DNA from: Saccharofermentans sp.
GTDB lineage: Bacteria > Bacillota_A > Clostridia > Saccharofermentanales > Saccharofermentanaceae
DNA: 64,000 nucleotides
Assembly (NCBI GenBank): GCA_024692105.1
Contig: JAILMZ010000095.1
Location: forward strand, 1-64,000
Direction: 5' to 3'
Under the pieces are notes generated by a model. It ran no database searches. It was not told where the DNA came from and saw only the letters and a program-made list of their open reading frames with translations. Of this stretch, positions 55,060 through 64,000 are shown piece by piece; the stretch's first letter is position 1; each line of letters begins with the position of its first letter. The translations under genes and the position numbers were made by a program.

Positions 55060-57435
55060 TTATAGCACATTCTTATTTACTGCCCTGATACCGCGGCATG
55101 AGAACCCGAGTCTTCTTGCATCGGGAGCGCCGTAATCTGTTGGGCTCCACATGGATGTGGTCATGGTCACTTTATTCATGCCGTCACATATCGCATCGGC
55201 AGGGACATCAAAGGTGAGGTCTTTGCCGTTGTTTTCTTCGTTAATGGTAATGACGGTCTTAAAGCCGTCGTTGATCCTGACTTCCAGCGGGAACTCCGTA
55301 AGACCGAGGGGGCCTAACGGGATCTGTGCACCCTGAAGGATCGTGAATTCATGATCTGCCTTAGTCAGGCACGGAAGCGTTATGGTAGTCTCTGCTTCGC
55401 AGGTCCAGCTTGTCTCGCCCTCAGGCGCGTGGAATCCCGTTGCCAGAAGCCTTCCCGACTTCCATGTGAATTCTTCGCTGCCGTCAGATTTGATACCCAC
55501 ACCGATGACTGCAATGCCACCTATGGCGGCAAGGAAGACAGAACCTGCACCAATGCTGTCAATGTTGCCCAGGTCGGTGAACAGGATATATTCAGATGCT
55601 GTCTCATCACCAAAGGTGAGACTGATGTCTTTTGTCTTTCCGAGGATAACGGAAGCAACGTATACAGCCTGTCTCGCTATAGACGAAGGGCAATTGCCGT
55701 CTATGAAGAACGGGATGTCCTTATATTGCCAGAGGATCTTTCCGAGCATCCTGTCAGACTGCTCCGGAAGCTTTTCCAGGCAGTGTCCGTCAGGCAGGAA
55801 GTTCGGGCTGTAGAACGGATCAGACAAGGTTATTACAAGATGCTTTCTGAGGAACATCATCCTCTCTTCCTGCTCGACCTTGATAGTCTTCTCATCAAGT
55901 CTTCTGAAGCCTCTGCTCTTACCTTCGTGATGGTAGAGTTTGGCATACGGTGTGTACTCTATCTTGTATCCTTCTGCTCTTGCCCTGAGGCAGAGATCGA
56001 CGTCGTTATATGCGACCTTGAATTCCTCGTCAAAGCCTCCGAGTTTATCCCATACGGCTTTGCTTACCATCATGCATGCAGCCGTAACGGAAGACACCTC
56101 GCGGGGCCTTGCGTAGCATCCGAGATAGCCGGGATATGTGACCGTCTCGTGCATTCCCAGATGGAACACATCCCCGCCTGACATGCACATGCCAGCGTGC
56201 TGGATGGTATCGTCGGGATAGACGAGAAGACAACCTGTTATACCTGCTCCTTCCTTCTGTGCAGATTCGAGCAGAGCCTCTATCCATCCGCCTTCGATCA
56301 CTTCGGTATCGTTATTCAGGAAGACGAGATATTCGCCCTTGGCGCTTTCTGCAGCAAAGTTGTTAAGTGCCGAGAAATTAAACTCCGCACCGCCTTCCCA
56401 GGTGATTACTCTTACCTTGGTATCGCTCTCAAGGCTTTTATAGTATTCACGGATATCGTCTTCGGTACTGTTGTTCTCGCAGATGATTATCTCGTAGTTA
56501 TTCCATGTTGTTTTCTCTTCGATCGAGCTTATGCAGCGCTCGAGGATATCCTTGTGGTCCTTGTTGCAGATGATGATCGATACGAGAGGCGAGCCTTGTA
56601 CCCCTGCCCTTTCCTGTGGCAGTTCGTAGAAGAGTTTCGCGCCTCTGGCGTAATAAAGCACGGCAGGTATGTGAACGGCCTTGCCGCCTTCTGCGCCCTT
56701 TCTTGCCGCTATAGGCTTAACCGCAGGCTTTACTTCGTCAAAAGGACCGTAGAGAGGATAACCTTCACTGACGTTCTGGGGGTAATCCTCAAAACCTGCA
56801 ATATCTGCATAGACCGCATTGGTATCTTCAGTGATCTTCTTTGCCATCAGATAGAGTGCAGAAGGATGCAAGAGATCTCCGGGGCGCATCTCTACGACAA
56901 AGTCACCCGAAGGTTCGCTGTTTACCTTAAGCCTGCCTCCGAGAGAGTTTGCGGCGTTTCCAAGTATCTTGCTTATGTGGAAATGCTTCTTGTCCGAGTT
57001 ATCCGTGATCACGACCTCATAGTTCTGATAGGTCTGGCCGGAAATGGAAGACAGCGTCTCAAGAAGAAGCCTGTAATCACAGCCTGTGGCATCAGCAGTA
57101 AAGCTGAACTTGATGCCCGTGAACGCATCTTTTCTCTGGAGTTCCAGCAGTTCTTCATCAAAGACCGCCCTTCCGCCGAAAGTAAAATCATGACGGAACT
57201 CCGGCGATGTTATAGCCGCCTTCGAAGCGTTGTTGCGGAAAAGAAGTTTGCCTGATTTGGATTCGGGTTCGGCCGTCTTGTCCAGAGGATGATTCTTCGT
57301 CAGTTCGAGCAGCTCGTTTGCCTTCATGAGCCTGAGCCTTAAGTCCGCATTCTCCATCTCGCTGAAGAAAGCCTTCTGCTCTGCGCTCATTATGAGCCCG
57401 GTATAAAGATCGATCTTGTCTTTCCCGTCGTTCAT
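55060..57435 (-). CDS. Large multidomain family 2 glycosyltransferase
   Basis: A 791-aa protein. Residues 105-265 look like a degenerate GT-A domain without its DxD. Residues 283-510 are an intact GT2 domain: PLVSIIICNKDHKDIL, VFLNNDTEV (372-379) as the metal site, and YNDVDLCLRA with the catalytic acid. The last 250 residues are beta-rich and may bind glycan. This build is common for polysaccharide polymerases or rhamnosyltransferases in ABC-dependent clusters. It starts with AGGAAGG upstream, one base after the previous gene stops. Confidence 0.88.
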   Translation of the reverse strand: MNDGKDKIDLYTGLIMSAEQKAFFSEMENADLRLRLMKANELLELTKNHPLDKTAEPESKSGKLLFRNNASKAAITSPEFRHDFTFGGRAVFDEELLELQRKDAFTGIKFSFTADATGCDYRLLLETLSSISGQTYQNYEVVITDNSDKKHFHISKILGNAANSLGGRLKVNSEPSGDFVVEMRPGDLLHPSALYLMAKKITEDTNAVYADIAGFEDYPQNVSEGYPLYGPFDEVKPAVKPIAARKGAEGGKAVHIPAVLYYARGAKLFYELPQERAGVQGSPLVSIIICNKDHKDILERCISSIEEKTTWNNYEIIICENNSTEDDIREYYKSLESDTKVRVITWEGGAEFNFSALNNFAAESAKGEYLVFLNNDTEVIEGGWIEALLESAQKEGAGITGCLLVYPDDTIQHAGMCMSGGDVFHLGMHETVTYPGYLGCYARPREVSSVTAACMMVSKAVWDKLGGFDEEFKVAYNDVDLCLRARAEGYKIEYTPYAKLYHHEGKSRGFRRLDEKTIKVEQEERMMFLRKHLVITLSDPFYSPNFLPDGHCLEKLPEQSDRMLGKILWQYKDIPFFIDGNCPSSIARQAVYVASVILGKTKDISLTFGDETASEYILFTDLGNIDSIGAGSVFLAAIGGIAVIGVGIKSDGSEEFTWKSGRLLATGFHAPEGETSWTCEAETTITLPCLTKADHEFTILQGAQIPLGPLGLTEFPLEVRINDGFKTVITINEENNGKDLTFDVPADAICDGMNKVTMTTSMWSPTDYGAPDARRLGFSCRGIRAVNKNVL

Positions 57436-57436
57436 A

Positions 57437-58528
57437 TCAGCCTTCCTGGAACTCTTCTATCAGTGCCTTGACCTGCTGTGCGGACTTCTCCCAGCTGTAT
57501 TTGTCCAGAAGATCTTGCGGATCTTTTGCATCCGTAGCCAGGATCTCGTCCATATCTATATTCTCATAATTAGTCGGATCTATGTAGTGCGCATATTCTC
57601 CGTAGACTTCGGGGAGCGCAGTGATGTTCGATACGATCAGGTCCTTTGCGCCGGCACTAGCAGCTTCAAGAGGCGGCATGCCGAAGCCTTCGCTTAATGA
57701 AGGCTGGATGAATGCCTTGCAGTGAGCCATGAGAGCCTTTACCTTCTCGTCTGATAAGAACCCTGTGAAGATAACGTTCTCCGGAGCGCTGTTCTCGATG
57801 TCCTTAGAGTAGTCTGCAAGCGTGTTGTGGCCTGTTACCACGAACTTATATCCGGGGTTCTGCCTTGCCGCGGCAAAGACCCAGTCCATGTTCTTGTGCT
57901 TGTAACGGCTGCCGAGGGAAAAGAAATACTTACCCTTCTCGATGCCTTCTATCTCACCAAATACCGTCTCGTCTGCAGTGACCCTTGCGAAATGCTGCCA
58001 CCCGCAGTATACGACCTTGATCTTCTCTTCGGAAACGCCGAACACCTCGGAGATGTCGTGGCGGGCATCGTAACTGTCGGTAACGATGACCTTGGCATTC
58101 GCTGCCGCCTTGCGCCTGAGATCAAGCCTTACCTTCTGCACGTATCTCGAGTATGGTTTGGTGAGGTAATTGTCCTTGAACTTCTCGGGCTGGCAGTCGT
58201 AGATGAAGGTGATGTCGTTGCGCTTTCTCTGGAGCATCATGCAGATATCGAGGACAATCGTGTCCTTGCTGTTCGCGTACTTGGTAAACGCAGTCTCTCT
58301 CCAGTATTCCCTGCCGAACTTTCCGAACTTCATGAGTCCGGGTTTATAGATGACCGTCTTGATCCTGTTGAACTTTACGCCAAGGTCGATCTCTTGGGGA
58401 AGAACGAGTTCTATGCCGTAGGGTAGTTCCATCTTATCGAGCTCTCTTAAGATCTCGATGGAATATCTCGGGATGCCGACCATGAAGCCGGTCGAGAATA
58501 CTTCGCCGTTTACGACTACGGTCTTCAT
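57437..58528 (-). CDS. Family 4-type (GT-B) glycosyltransferase
   Basis: A 363-aa enzyme of the WsaF/mannosyltransferase type. FSLGSRYKHKNMDWVFAAA and the donor-site FIQPSLSEGFGMPPLEA (E-x7-E motif) are clear. The start overlaps the upstream gene (ATGA). It is one of four GT4-like enzymes in this operon, and could be a mannosyl- or rhamnosyltransferase. Confidence 0.92.
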   Translation of the reverse strand: MKTVVVNGEVFSTGFMVGIPRYSIEILRELDKMELPYGIELVLPQEIDLGVKFNRIKTVIYKPGLMKFGKFGREYWRETAFTKYANSKDTIVLDICMMLQRKRNDITFIYDCQPEKFKDNYLTKPYSRYVQKVRLDLRRKAAANAKVIVTDSYDARHDISEVFGVSEEKIKVVYCGWQHFARVTADETVFGEIEGIEKGKYFFSLGSRYKHKNMDWVFAAARQNPGYKFVVTGHNTLADYSKDIENSAPENVIFTGFLSDEKVKALMAHCKAFIQPSLSEGFGMPPLEAASAGAKDLIVSNITALPEVYGEYAHYIDPTNYENIDMDEILATDAKDPQDLLDKYSWEKSAQQVKALIEEFQEG

Positions 58529-59718
58529 TTGCCTTCCACCATCTTATCGACGAACTTGCCGAGCCTGCCCGTTATAACATCCCACTGATAGTTCTCTTGG
58601 ACGTAATTGTATGCGTTTATCTTCATCTGCTCGGCGGTCTCATGCTCATTTAAGAAGAAGTCCACGACACCTTCGAACTCGGGGTAGCTCTCATAGTAGA
58701 GCGCGCCGTTGCTCTTAACACAGTGGCCTTTGAGAACTGGGCACTTGCCGTTGACAACAACATTCGTGTGCACGCACATGGCTTCGAGAACGACCATCGA
58801 AAGGCTCTCGAAAATGGACGGCAGCACGAGCATCCTCGCCGCTGCGATACCATCGAACTTGTCTTCGTCCGACACGAAACCGAGGCTTAAGACATCGTCA
58901 TCTTTGGGGATGTCCATCGCGGGTTTGCCCATGAGGACCAGCTTTAAGTCGGACGGATGTCTCTGCTTATATGCCCTGAAATATCTGAACATCTCTCCGC
59001 AGTTCTTGCCTTCATCTATTCTTCCGACATAAACGAGGAAGTCGCCGAGATTATATTTCTTCTTGAATCTCTCCGGATCGATATCGTCCGGGATATCGAC
59101 GCCTACGCCTCCGAGCTGGCTCGGTATGAGTTCATTGTGGAACTTGGAATTTACCATCTGCCTCTCTTCTTCCGTGTTGTAGAAGAAATATCTCGGCAGT
59201 TTGAAAAGGTCTGCGTAGTGCTTCATCTTGAGGAACGGCTCGTCGTGCGCCGTCGGTATGAGGATAGCCTTGTCCGCTACTTCCGGAAGGCCTATGACCG
59301 TCGTGTAGTACAGGTATGTGAAAAAGATGAAGACGTCGTAGTAATCCTTGTTGTCCTTCAGATACTTAACAAGCTTGGGGCACTCCGGGCCCTGCAGATT
59401 GATCCACTCGCGCTCAGATTCGTAGTCGAACGCTTCCTTGTAGAACAGGAACCTCGAGTTGATCTGGTCGAACTTAGCGGGAACTCTCTCATGCTTTACG
59501 GGGAACCTGTGAACATGGATATCGTTGATGATCTCGTCATTCTTCTTGTAGGCATTTTTCCATGTGGAATAGTCGACGGCCTTAGTCGTCGCGACATGGA
59601 TCTCGCGGCCTTCCGAACGCATGTGCTCGGCGAGCTGTCTGCAGTGGAGCTCTGCTCCGCCGTTGACCTCGAGTCCGTATCTCTGAACTACAAAACAGAT
59701 CCTGACTTTCCTGTCCAT
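58525..59718 (-). CDS. Family 4 glycosyltransferase
   Basis: A GT-B enzyme of 397 aa from the ATG that has GGGGAG four bases upstream (the site overlaps the previous gene's stop). N-terminal RYGLEVNGGAELHCRQLAEH and C-terminal LVYVGRIDEGKNCGE and VLPSIFESLSMVVLEAM are GT4 hallmarks. It is similar in plan to the enzyme encoded at 61248-62426, with which it shares GAELH/GGAEAEL entry motifs, YNLGDF/ITDKF segments and the final PVLKGHC/CEVTKNF region. Confidence 0.92.
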   Translation of the reverse strand: MDRKVRICFVVQRYGLEVNGGAELHCRQLAEHMRSEGREIHVATTKAVDYSTWKNAYKKNDEIINDIHVHRFPVKHERVPAKFDQINSRFLFYKEAFDYESEREWINLQGPECPKLVKYLKDNKDYYDVFIFFTYLYYTTVIGLPEVADKAILIPTAHDEPFLKMKHYADLFKLPRYFFYNTEEERQMVNSKFHNELIPSQLGGVGVDIPDDIDPERFKKKYNLGDFLVYVGRIDEGKNCGEMFRYFRAYKQRHPSDLKLVLMGKPAMDIPKDDDVLSLGFVSDEDKFDGIAAARMLVLPSIFESLSMVVLEAMCVHTNVVVNGKCPVLKGHCVKSNGALYYESYPEFEGVVDFFLNEHETAEQMKINAYNYVQENYQWDVITGRLGKFVDKMVEGK

Positions 59719-59719
59719 G

Positions 59720-60790
59720 TTACTCCCCAATTTGCGACTTCAAAAGTTCTATGAGCCTTGCCTTGATCTTATCGTTATCAAAGTCAGCAAGACGCACCTT
59801 CTCGCCTTCGATGAGTTTATTTCTTAAGTTCTCGTCAGTTACGACGAGGTTGAGCGCTTCGGATACGACCTTCGGATCCTTGTCCTTCAGGAGGATGCCG
59901 GATCCTCCGAGTGTCTCTGCTATCGCCGTGCTGTCATATGCGATTATCGGTATTCCGAAATACATCGCCTCGACGAGAGGAACGCAGAAGCCCTCATGCT
60001 CACTCAGGCAGAGAAGTATATCCGCAGTCCTGTAGATCGCAAGTATCTGGTCAAACGGGATGTGTCCAGTGAATATTACCGAACCTTCGAGACCGAGCTG
60101 CTTGGTATATGCTTCGAGTTTCCGATAGTAAATATCCGAGTTCTGGAACGAACCTGCGATTATGAGCCTCGACTTCGGGTTAACGAACTTGTGGTAGTAG
60201 TAGAACGAAGTGATGAGGTCCTGCTGCTTCTTGTTCGGAGCGACTCTTCCGGTGAAAACGATGTTCGTCACATCGTCACTTAATCTGTCTATTGTCCTCT
60301 GGTCAGGTTTCTTCTCATAGTCTGAGAATCTGATCAGGATGGGCAGAACATCCACCGGGCATGTATAGCCCAACTTGATGAGGTCGGACTTGTTGAACGC
60401 GGAATCCGCGAAACAGTACTCAGGAGTCCCCGCAAGCGCCTTTACGCTCTCGACACCCGCCGCACATCTCTTCTCGTGCTCGTAGTCGTAGCCGTGCCAG
60501 AATTCCGGCGGAGTGACATTGTGGTAGACAATGAACACTCTTGCCTTGAACTTCTTTATCTTCTCGTTGAGCTCGGTACCCGTAGAGAGATGGTAGAGGA
60601 TGATGGTATTTTCGTCGTCCTTGTATGAGGATACGAGTTTCGCCGTGCCTGAAGGGATCTTCTTGTCGATGCCTTCCGCGAAGATGTCCGTATCGTACCC
60701 TGCGGAAATGAGGGCATCGTTGATCGCTATTACGTTGTTTCCGATCGCGTCGCCGTATGCGAGCGTCGGCAGCATCTGTACTATTCTCAT
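59720..60790 (-). CDS. Family 4 glycosyltransferase
   Basis: A 356-aa GT-B enzyme. PTLAYGDAIGNNVIAIND at the N-terminus is typical of the GT4 group annotated in capsule clusters. NIVFTGRVAPNKKQQDLI and LCLSEHEGFCVPLVEAM give the donor-binding site with its two conserved Glu. The ATG overlaps the stop of the coiled-coil gene (TAATG). Confidence 0.92.
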   Translation of the reverse strand: MRIVQMLPTLAYGDAIGNNVIAINDALISAGYDTDIFAEGIDKKIPSGTAKLVSSYKDDENTIILYHLSTGTELNEKIKKFKARVFIVYHNVTPPEFWHGYDYEHEKRCAAGVESVKALAGTPEYCFADSAFNKSDLIKLGYTCPVDVLPILIRFSDYEKKPDQRTIDRLSDDVTNIVFTGRVAPNKKQQDLITSFYYYHKFVNPKSRLIIAGSFQNSDIYYRKLEAYTKQLGLEGSVIFTGHIPFDQILAIYRTADILLCLSEHEGFCVPLVEAMYFGIPIIAYDSTAIAETLGGSGILLKDKDPKVVSEALNLVVTDENLRNKLIEGEKVRLADFDNDKIKARLIELLKSQIGE

Positions 60791-61230
60791 TATGCTTTCT
60801 TCTCGAGTTCGGCTATTTTCTTCTCAAGGGCATCTACCTTGTCCTTAAGCGCTTTGTTCTCTTCGTCCTTGTCTCTGATATAAGCATATATTTGGCTTAA
60901 GGACTTGGCTGAGGCATTGTTGTAGAGATTCTGTCTTGCAATGAGGGGTGCTGCGACAGGCTTCATGAACTTCCTGATGAATTTCTTGCACGCAAGCTTA
61001 AGGCCGCTGCCGTCCAAGGGCTCATAGTAGTTTACTCCGTAGAAGGTATTGACCGCCGCAATCTCGTCGGCGAATGCGTTCTCGTCGAACTTCAGATCGT
61101 CCAGTTCTCCCCTTGATACACCTGCAACATTGACATCATCGAAGTTAAGGTCTAAGTCCGAATAATCGCGCGTCTTGATGTTCTCGCGGATCTGATTCAT
61201 TATCTCTTCGGTGTTTACGGATTCTGCCAT
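60790..61230 (-). CDS. Small protein with amphipathic basic helix and C-terminal coiled coil
   Basis: A 146-aa protein with no catalytic motif. Residues 1-70 are acidic. Residues 78-100 (LKLACKKFIRKFMKPVAAPL) are basic and amphipathic, suited to lie on the inner membrane face. Residues 112-146 (ENKALKDKVDALEKKIAELE) form a heptad coiled coil. Similar leader segments precede methyltransferase or glycosyltransferase domains in other glycan clusters. It may act as a scaffold or spacer for the glycosyltransferases, which start on both sides of it. GAGGA precedes the ATG by eight bases. Confidence 0.8.
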   Translation of the reverse strand: MAESVNTEEIMNQIRENIKTRDYSDLDLNFDDVNVAGVSRGELDDLKFDENAFADEIAAVNTFYGVNYYEPLDGSGLKLACKKFIRKFMKPVAAPLIARQNLYNNASAKSLSQIYAYIRDKDEENKALKDKVDALEKKIAELEKKA

Positions 61231-61247
61231 AGCTTTTGTCCTCTCTT

Positions 61248-62426
61248 TTATCTTCTAAGGCCTTCAAAAAAGTCCAGGTATTTCTTCGTTATTACATCCC
61301 AGGCGAAGTTCTCGAGCACGAACTGCCTGCCGTTGGCACCCATGGTGTCAGCGATGTCTTCATGTTCCATTATATAGTTAACTGTCTCTTCGAACTCGGG
61401 ATAATTCTCGAACCAGAGTCCGCCGTTGGACTTACTTGCGAAGTTCTTCGTGACCTCGCACTTGCCGTTTACGATGACCGGCCTTCCCGCAAGCCAGCTC
61501 TCCATTATTACAATAGAGAAACTCTCATAGAATGACGGCTGGCAGAAAAGCTCTGCCGCTGCATATGCATCGTACTTGTCCTGTGCGTCAACGAAACCCA
61601 GGTCAATGACATCATCTTTTACAGACTTCGGGATATCGATAGAGCCGCCTCCGATGAGGACGAGCTTTAAGTCCGTCTCATGTCTCTTCTTGTACTGCGC
61701 GAAATACTTAATAAGGACATCCACGCCCTTGCCGGAGTCCTTGCGGCCCGCATAGAGGATGAACTTGTCAGTTATCCCGAACTTTTCTCTGAAGCGGTCT
61801 GCGCTTGATTCGAATTCAGTATTTACGCCTGCGCCGAGTGTTCTGTCGTCGACGCTGCTGAGGTCATATACTCTCTCTGCCAAATCCTTCTCCGGGTCAG
61901 ACAGGAAGATCATGCCGGCAAGCGTCGGGAAGACCTCCTTGAACGGCTTCATGTAGATATAACTCTCGTCGTGCAGACAGGGGATCAGGACCGACTTTTC
62001 CGGTACTGTCTTAATGCCGTTATAAGTCGTGCCGAACATGTAAGGAATGTATGCAAAGAAATCGTATTCATCCTTGTGCTCAGCCATATATGCATAGAGG
62101 TCATCGGAATTGATCATCTCGTCAACGAAGACCTGCGCCTCGTCATCAGTCAGACGAAGGCCCTTCATGAGCTTGTAGTTCACGTCGTCAAACGCCTTGG
62201 CATCTCTCTTTCTTACCTTGAAGCGTCTTACCTTGACGCCGCCTTCTTCGGTGAGGCCTTCCTTGTGGAAGTTCTTGTTCCAGTCGGATCCGAATTTCTC
62301 GACGCATGTCGTAAGGACCTCAACATCCGCCTTGCCCTGAAGGTGTTTTACTATGCCGCGGAGCTCTGCTTCAGCACCGCCCGGGATATTGTCTCCGTAC
62401 CAGGGTGTCACGAATCCGAGCTTCAT
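61248..62426 (-). CDS. Family 4 glycosyltransferase
   Basis: A 392-aa GT-B enzyme. GDNIPGGAEAELRGIVKHL marks the acceptor domain and FILYAGRKDSGKGVDVLIK with FCQPSFYESFSIVIMES the donor domain. It overlaps the next GT4 gene as ATGA. Close relatedness in plan to the enzyme at 58525-59718 suggests a duplication within the operon. Confidence 0.92.
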   Translation of the reverse strand: MKLGFVTPWYGDNIPGGAEAELRGIVKHLQGKADVEVLTTCVEKFGSDWNKNFHKEGLTEEGGVKVRRFKVRKRDAKAFDDVNYKLMKGLRLTDDEAQVFVDEMINSDDLYAYMAEHKDEYDFFAYIPYMFGTTYNGIKTVPEKSVLIPCLHDESYIYMKPFKEVFPTLAGMIFLSDPEKDLAERVYDLSSVDDRTLGAGVNTEFESSADRFREKFGITDKFILYAGRKDSGKGVDVLIKYFAQYKKRHETDLKLVLIGGGSIDIPKSVKDDVIDLGFVDAQDKYDAYAAAELFCQPSFYESFSIVIMESWLAGRPVIVNGKCEVTKNFASKSNGGLWFENYPEFEETVNYIMEHEDIADTMGANGRQFVLENFAWDVITKKYLDFFEGLRR

Positions 62427-63589
62427 GTATCTTCCTCCAGCAGTTTCTTAACATTGGCGATGAACCTGTCCTTGGTGTACTTGGCAAGGATCTCGCGCCT
62501 TGCGCTCTCGCCGTACTTTGCTCTGAGCGCGTCGTCTTCCGCGAGCGTGTCAAGCGCTTTCGCGTATGCGTCAGTATCCATCAGCGGGCACTCGATGCCG
62601 GAAAGCTTATCCTGGCACAGGTAGTTCACGCCGCTTCCGGGGATGGTAAATGTAATTGCGGGCTTGCCGAAAAACATACCTTCGGCAAGGGCCAGACCAA
62701 AACCCTCCGACCTTGTGACCGACGGGAATATCGTAAGATCCGATGCTTCCAGATAGGAACGCTTGGTCGAATCGTCTATTCTTCCGATGAACCTTATCTT
62801 ATCAACGCCTTCCGCCTGCGCCTTAAGCTTGGCGTTATCTTCTCCGTCTCCTGCAATGATGATGAGGAGCTTGGCAGATTGGGTCTTCTTTACTGCTTCT
62901 ATAAGATAGTCGAGCCCTTTGTAAGCGACATGTCTTCCGATGAAGAAACCGATTATCTTGCCGTTGTTCTCTTCCCTGATCTTCTTTGCGACTTCCTTCT
63001 CTTCGTCGTTCAATACGAGAGTATCATCTGCGATCATGTAGGGAAGTATGTATTTTTTGTCTCCGAATTCAGCTGAATACCTGGACATCTCAAGGTGGAT
63101 CGGAGTCGCGCCGAGGATCTTGTCTGAAGCGTTGATGAGTGCTCTGTCCTGTCCCCTGAAGAAAGCTCTGACGAACTTCTGCTTGGTGATGTCGAGGTGC
63201 CAGTAGATATAAAGTTTGAAGTTCTTGCCGTTCTTTTTTATGTACGACAGGAGCTTTGATGCCACATAGGGATTCGGATAGTGGAAGATGATGACGTCGG
63301 GCTTAAACTCATCCAGCACCTTGGTCAGATTCTTCTTGTACTCGGGTGCGATGGCCTGGCTCAATACCTTGGCCTTAGATGCTACGCGCAGCACTTCCAC
63401 GCTGTCGACCTTATCGGTTACTGTCTCTTTCCTGTGCGTAACAACATCGCCGTCAGCGCTGTCCTCGTTGAAGCAGATTACCTTGTTTTCGACCCCGACA
63501 GCGTTAAACGCACCGACCAGGTCTCTTGTTACCTGCTCGGTGCCGCCCATGAAGGGATACATGTATTTTGCTATCTGAAGGACTCTCAT
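62423..63589 (-). CDS. Family 4 glycosyltransferase, mannosyltransferase-like
   Basis: A GT-B enzyme of 388 aa from an ATG that overlaps the upstream stop (ATGA). KYMYPFMGGTEQVTRDLV is the acceptor-site entry, and IGFFIGRHVAYKGLDYLIEA with FPSVTRSEGFGLALAEGM the donor site, like WbdB/WbdC mannosyltransferases. The adjacent GDP-sugar reductase gene suggests a GDP-linked donor such as GDP-rhamnose or GDP-mannose. Confidence 0.92.
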   Translation of the reverse strand: MRVLQIAKYMYPFMGGTEQVTRDLVGAFNAVGVENKVICFNEDSADGDVVTHRKETVTDKVDSVEVLRVASKAKVLSQAIAPEYKKNLTKVLDEFKPDVIIFHYPNPYVASKLLSYIKKNGKNFKLYIYWHLDITKQKFVRAFFRGQDRALINASDKILGATPIHLEMSRYSAEFGDKKYILPYMIADDTLVLNDEEKEVAKKIREENNGKIIGFFIGRHVAYKGLDYLIEAVKKTQSAKLLIIIAGDGEDNAKLKAQAEGVDKIRFIGRIDDSTKRSYLEASDLTIFPSVTRSEGFGLALAEGMFFGKPAITFTIPGSGVNYLCQDKLSGIECPLMDTDAYAKALDTLAEDDALRAKYGESARREILAKYTKDRFIANVKKLLEEDT

Positions 63590-64000
63590 TTGCGGTAGCA
63601 CTCGAACATTTCCTTAAGAGTATCGTAGATATCGTGTTCAGGCTCCCAGCCGAGTTCCTGCTTTATGAGCGTGTTGTCGCAGCAGATGACAGGCGTGTCC
63701 GTCGGACGGATCCTGTCCTGATCCACATTGACCGTGATCTCCTGAGACGAGAGTGCGGTTATGGTGCCGAGCATGTCCTCGAGAGAATGCGCTATGCCTG
63801 AGCCGACATTATATGCCTTGCCGGGCACGCCTTTCTCGATGATGAGCCTGTATGCTCTGACTATGTCTCTTACATCGCTGAAGTCGCGCTTGACCGTTAT
63901 GTTGCCTACGTTGATGACGCCGGGCCTGCCTGACTTATCGATCTCGGCTGCCTGCTTGCACCAGGAAGGCAGGACAAATGTATCAGCCTGGCCTATGCCT
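63586..64000 (-). CDS. GDP-sugar SDR enzyme (Rmd/Gmd-like), C-terminal part, cut by window edge
   Basis: Only the last 138 codons are present; the frame stays open to base 64000. NITVKRDFSDVRDIVRAYRL, KAYNVGSGIAHSLEDML and RIRPTDTPVICCDNTLIKQE match the C-terminal half of GDP-6-deoxy-4-keto-mannose reductase (Rmd) and the related Gmd. The NAD-binding and catalytic half lies outside. A D-rhamnose or related 6-deoxyhexose pathway from GDP-mannose is therefore likely. It is coupled to the GT4 gene (ATGA). Confidence 0.85.
   Translation of the reverse strand, partial: GIGQADTFVLPSWCKQAAEIDKSGRPGVINVGNITVKRDFSDVRDIVRAYRLIIEKGVPGKAYNVGSGIAHSLEDMLGTITALSSQEITVNVDQDRIRPTDTPVICCDNTLIKQELGWEPEHDIYDTLKEMFECYRK

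Noticed and set aside
1..64000. Mobile island, phage or defence system
   Set aside because: No transposase, integrase, tRNA-flanked repeats, phage genes, restriction or toxin-antitoxin genes were recognised; the variable gene content fits an ordinary polysaccharide locus.

Overview
The window most likely comes from a Gram-positive, anaerobic member of class Clostridia. The support is indirect: clostridial hydrophobic (ChW) repeats with conserved Trp, an oxygen-sensitive radical SAM activase-type protein, strong AGGAGG-type ribosome sites, sigma-A promoters (TTGACA/TATAAT type), an LTA-synthase-like enzyme, and a TagF-like enzyme next to Wzx/Wzy genes. No rRNA, tRNA, transposase, integrase, phage gene or CRISPR array was seen. 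Apart from the ribosomal pair rplM-rpsI at the left edge, nearly everything concerns the cell surface: polysaccharide synthesis and export, and wall proteins.

Layout. 1-1206: repeat-rich spacer, terminator, rpsI and rplM with a clear promoter. 1282-8169 (minus): three paralogous membrane-anchored Ig-like/transglutaminase proteins, interleaved with a lipoprotein, an SGNH-like protein and a GT2 glycosyltransferase. 8218-9480: radical SAM protein and a convergent DUF134 regulator. 9532-19611: LTA-synthase-like phosphoglycerol transferase, GT2 enzyme, WbaP-type initiating transferase, then a plus-strand run of three polytopic GT-C-like proteins. 19594-22821: acyltransferase and a secreted ChW L,D-transpeptidase. 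22879-26303: complete dTDP-L-rhamnose set in the order rfbA-B-D-C. 26361-34827: acyltransferases, a DUF2142 protein, a ChW/metallo-beta-lactamase lipoprotein, a TagF-like enzyme and a Wzx flippase. 35006-35923: a lone plus-strand GT2.

35924-49565 (minus) reads as one operon for a Wzy-dependent polysaccharide: Wzz-like protein, FlaA1/CapD dehydratase, PglC-like initiating transferase, glycosyltransferases, Wzy, acetyltransferase, aminotransferase and a GNAT-ketoisomerase fusion. The last two, with RfbA/RfbB, could make a dTDP-3-amino-3,6-dideoxyhexose. 49704-64000 (minus) is a second, translationally coupled system built around a Wzm/Wzt ABC exporter. It has four GT4 enzymes and one multidomain GT2, a GDP-sugar reductase cut by the window edge, a coiled-coil protein, and a methyltransferase/kinase-like protein laid out like the E. 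coli O-antigen chain terminator WbdD.

Most worth following up: the WbdD-like protein plus separate coiled-coil protein beside an ABC exporter in a Gram-positive; two apparently inactivated domains (a BY-kinase-like tail on Wzz, and a metallo-beta-lactamase fold without metal ligands in a membrane protein); the ChW-MBL lipoprotein followed in frame by a broken ChW repeat; and the GNAT-FdtA fusion. All functions are inferred from reading the sequence; no database search was run.
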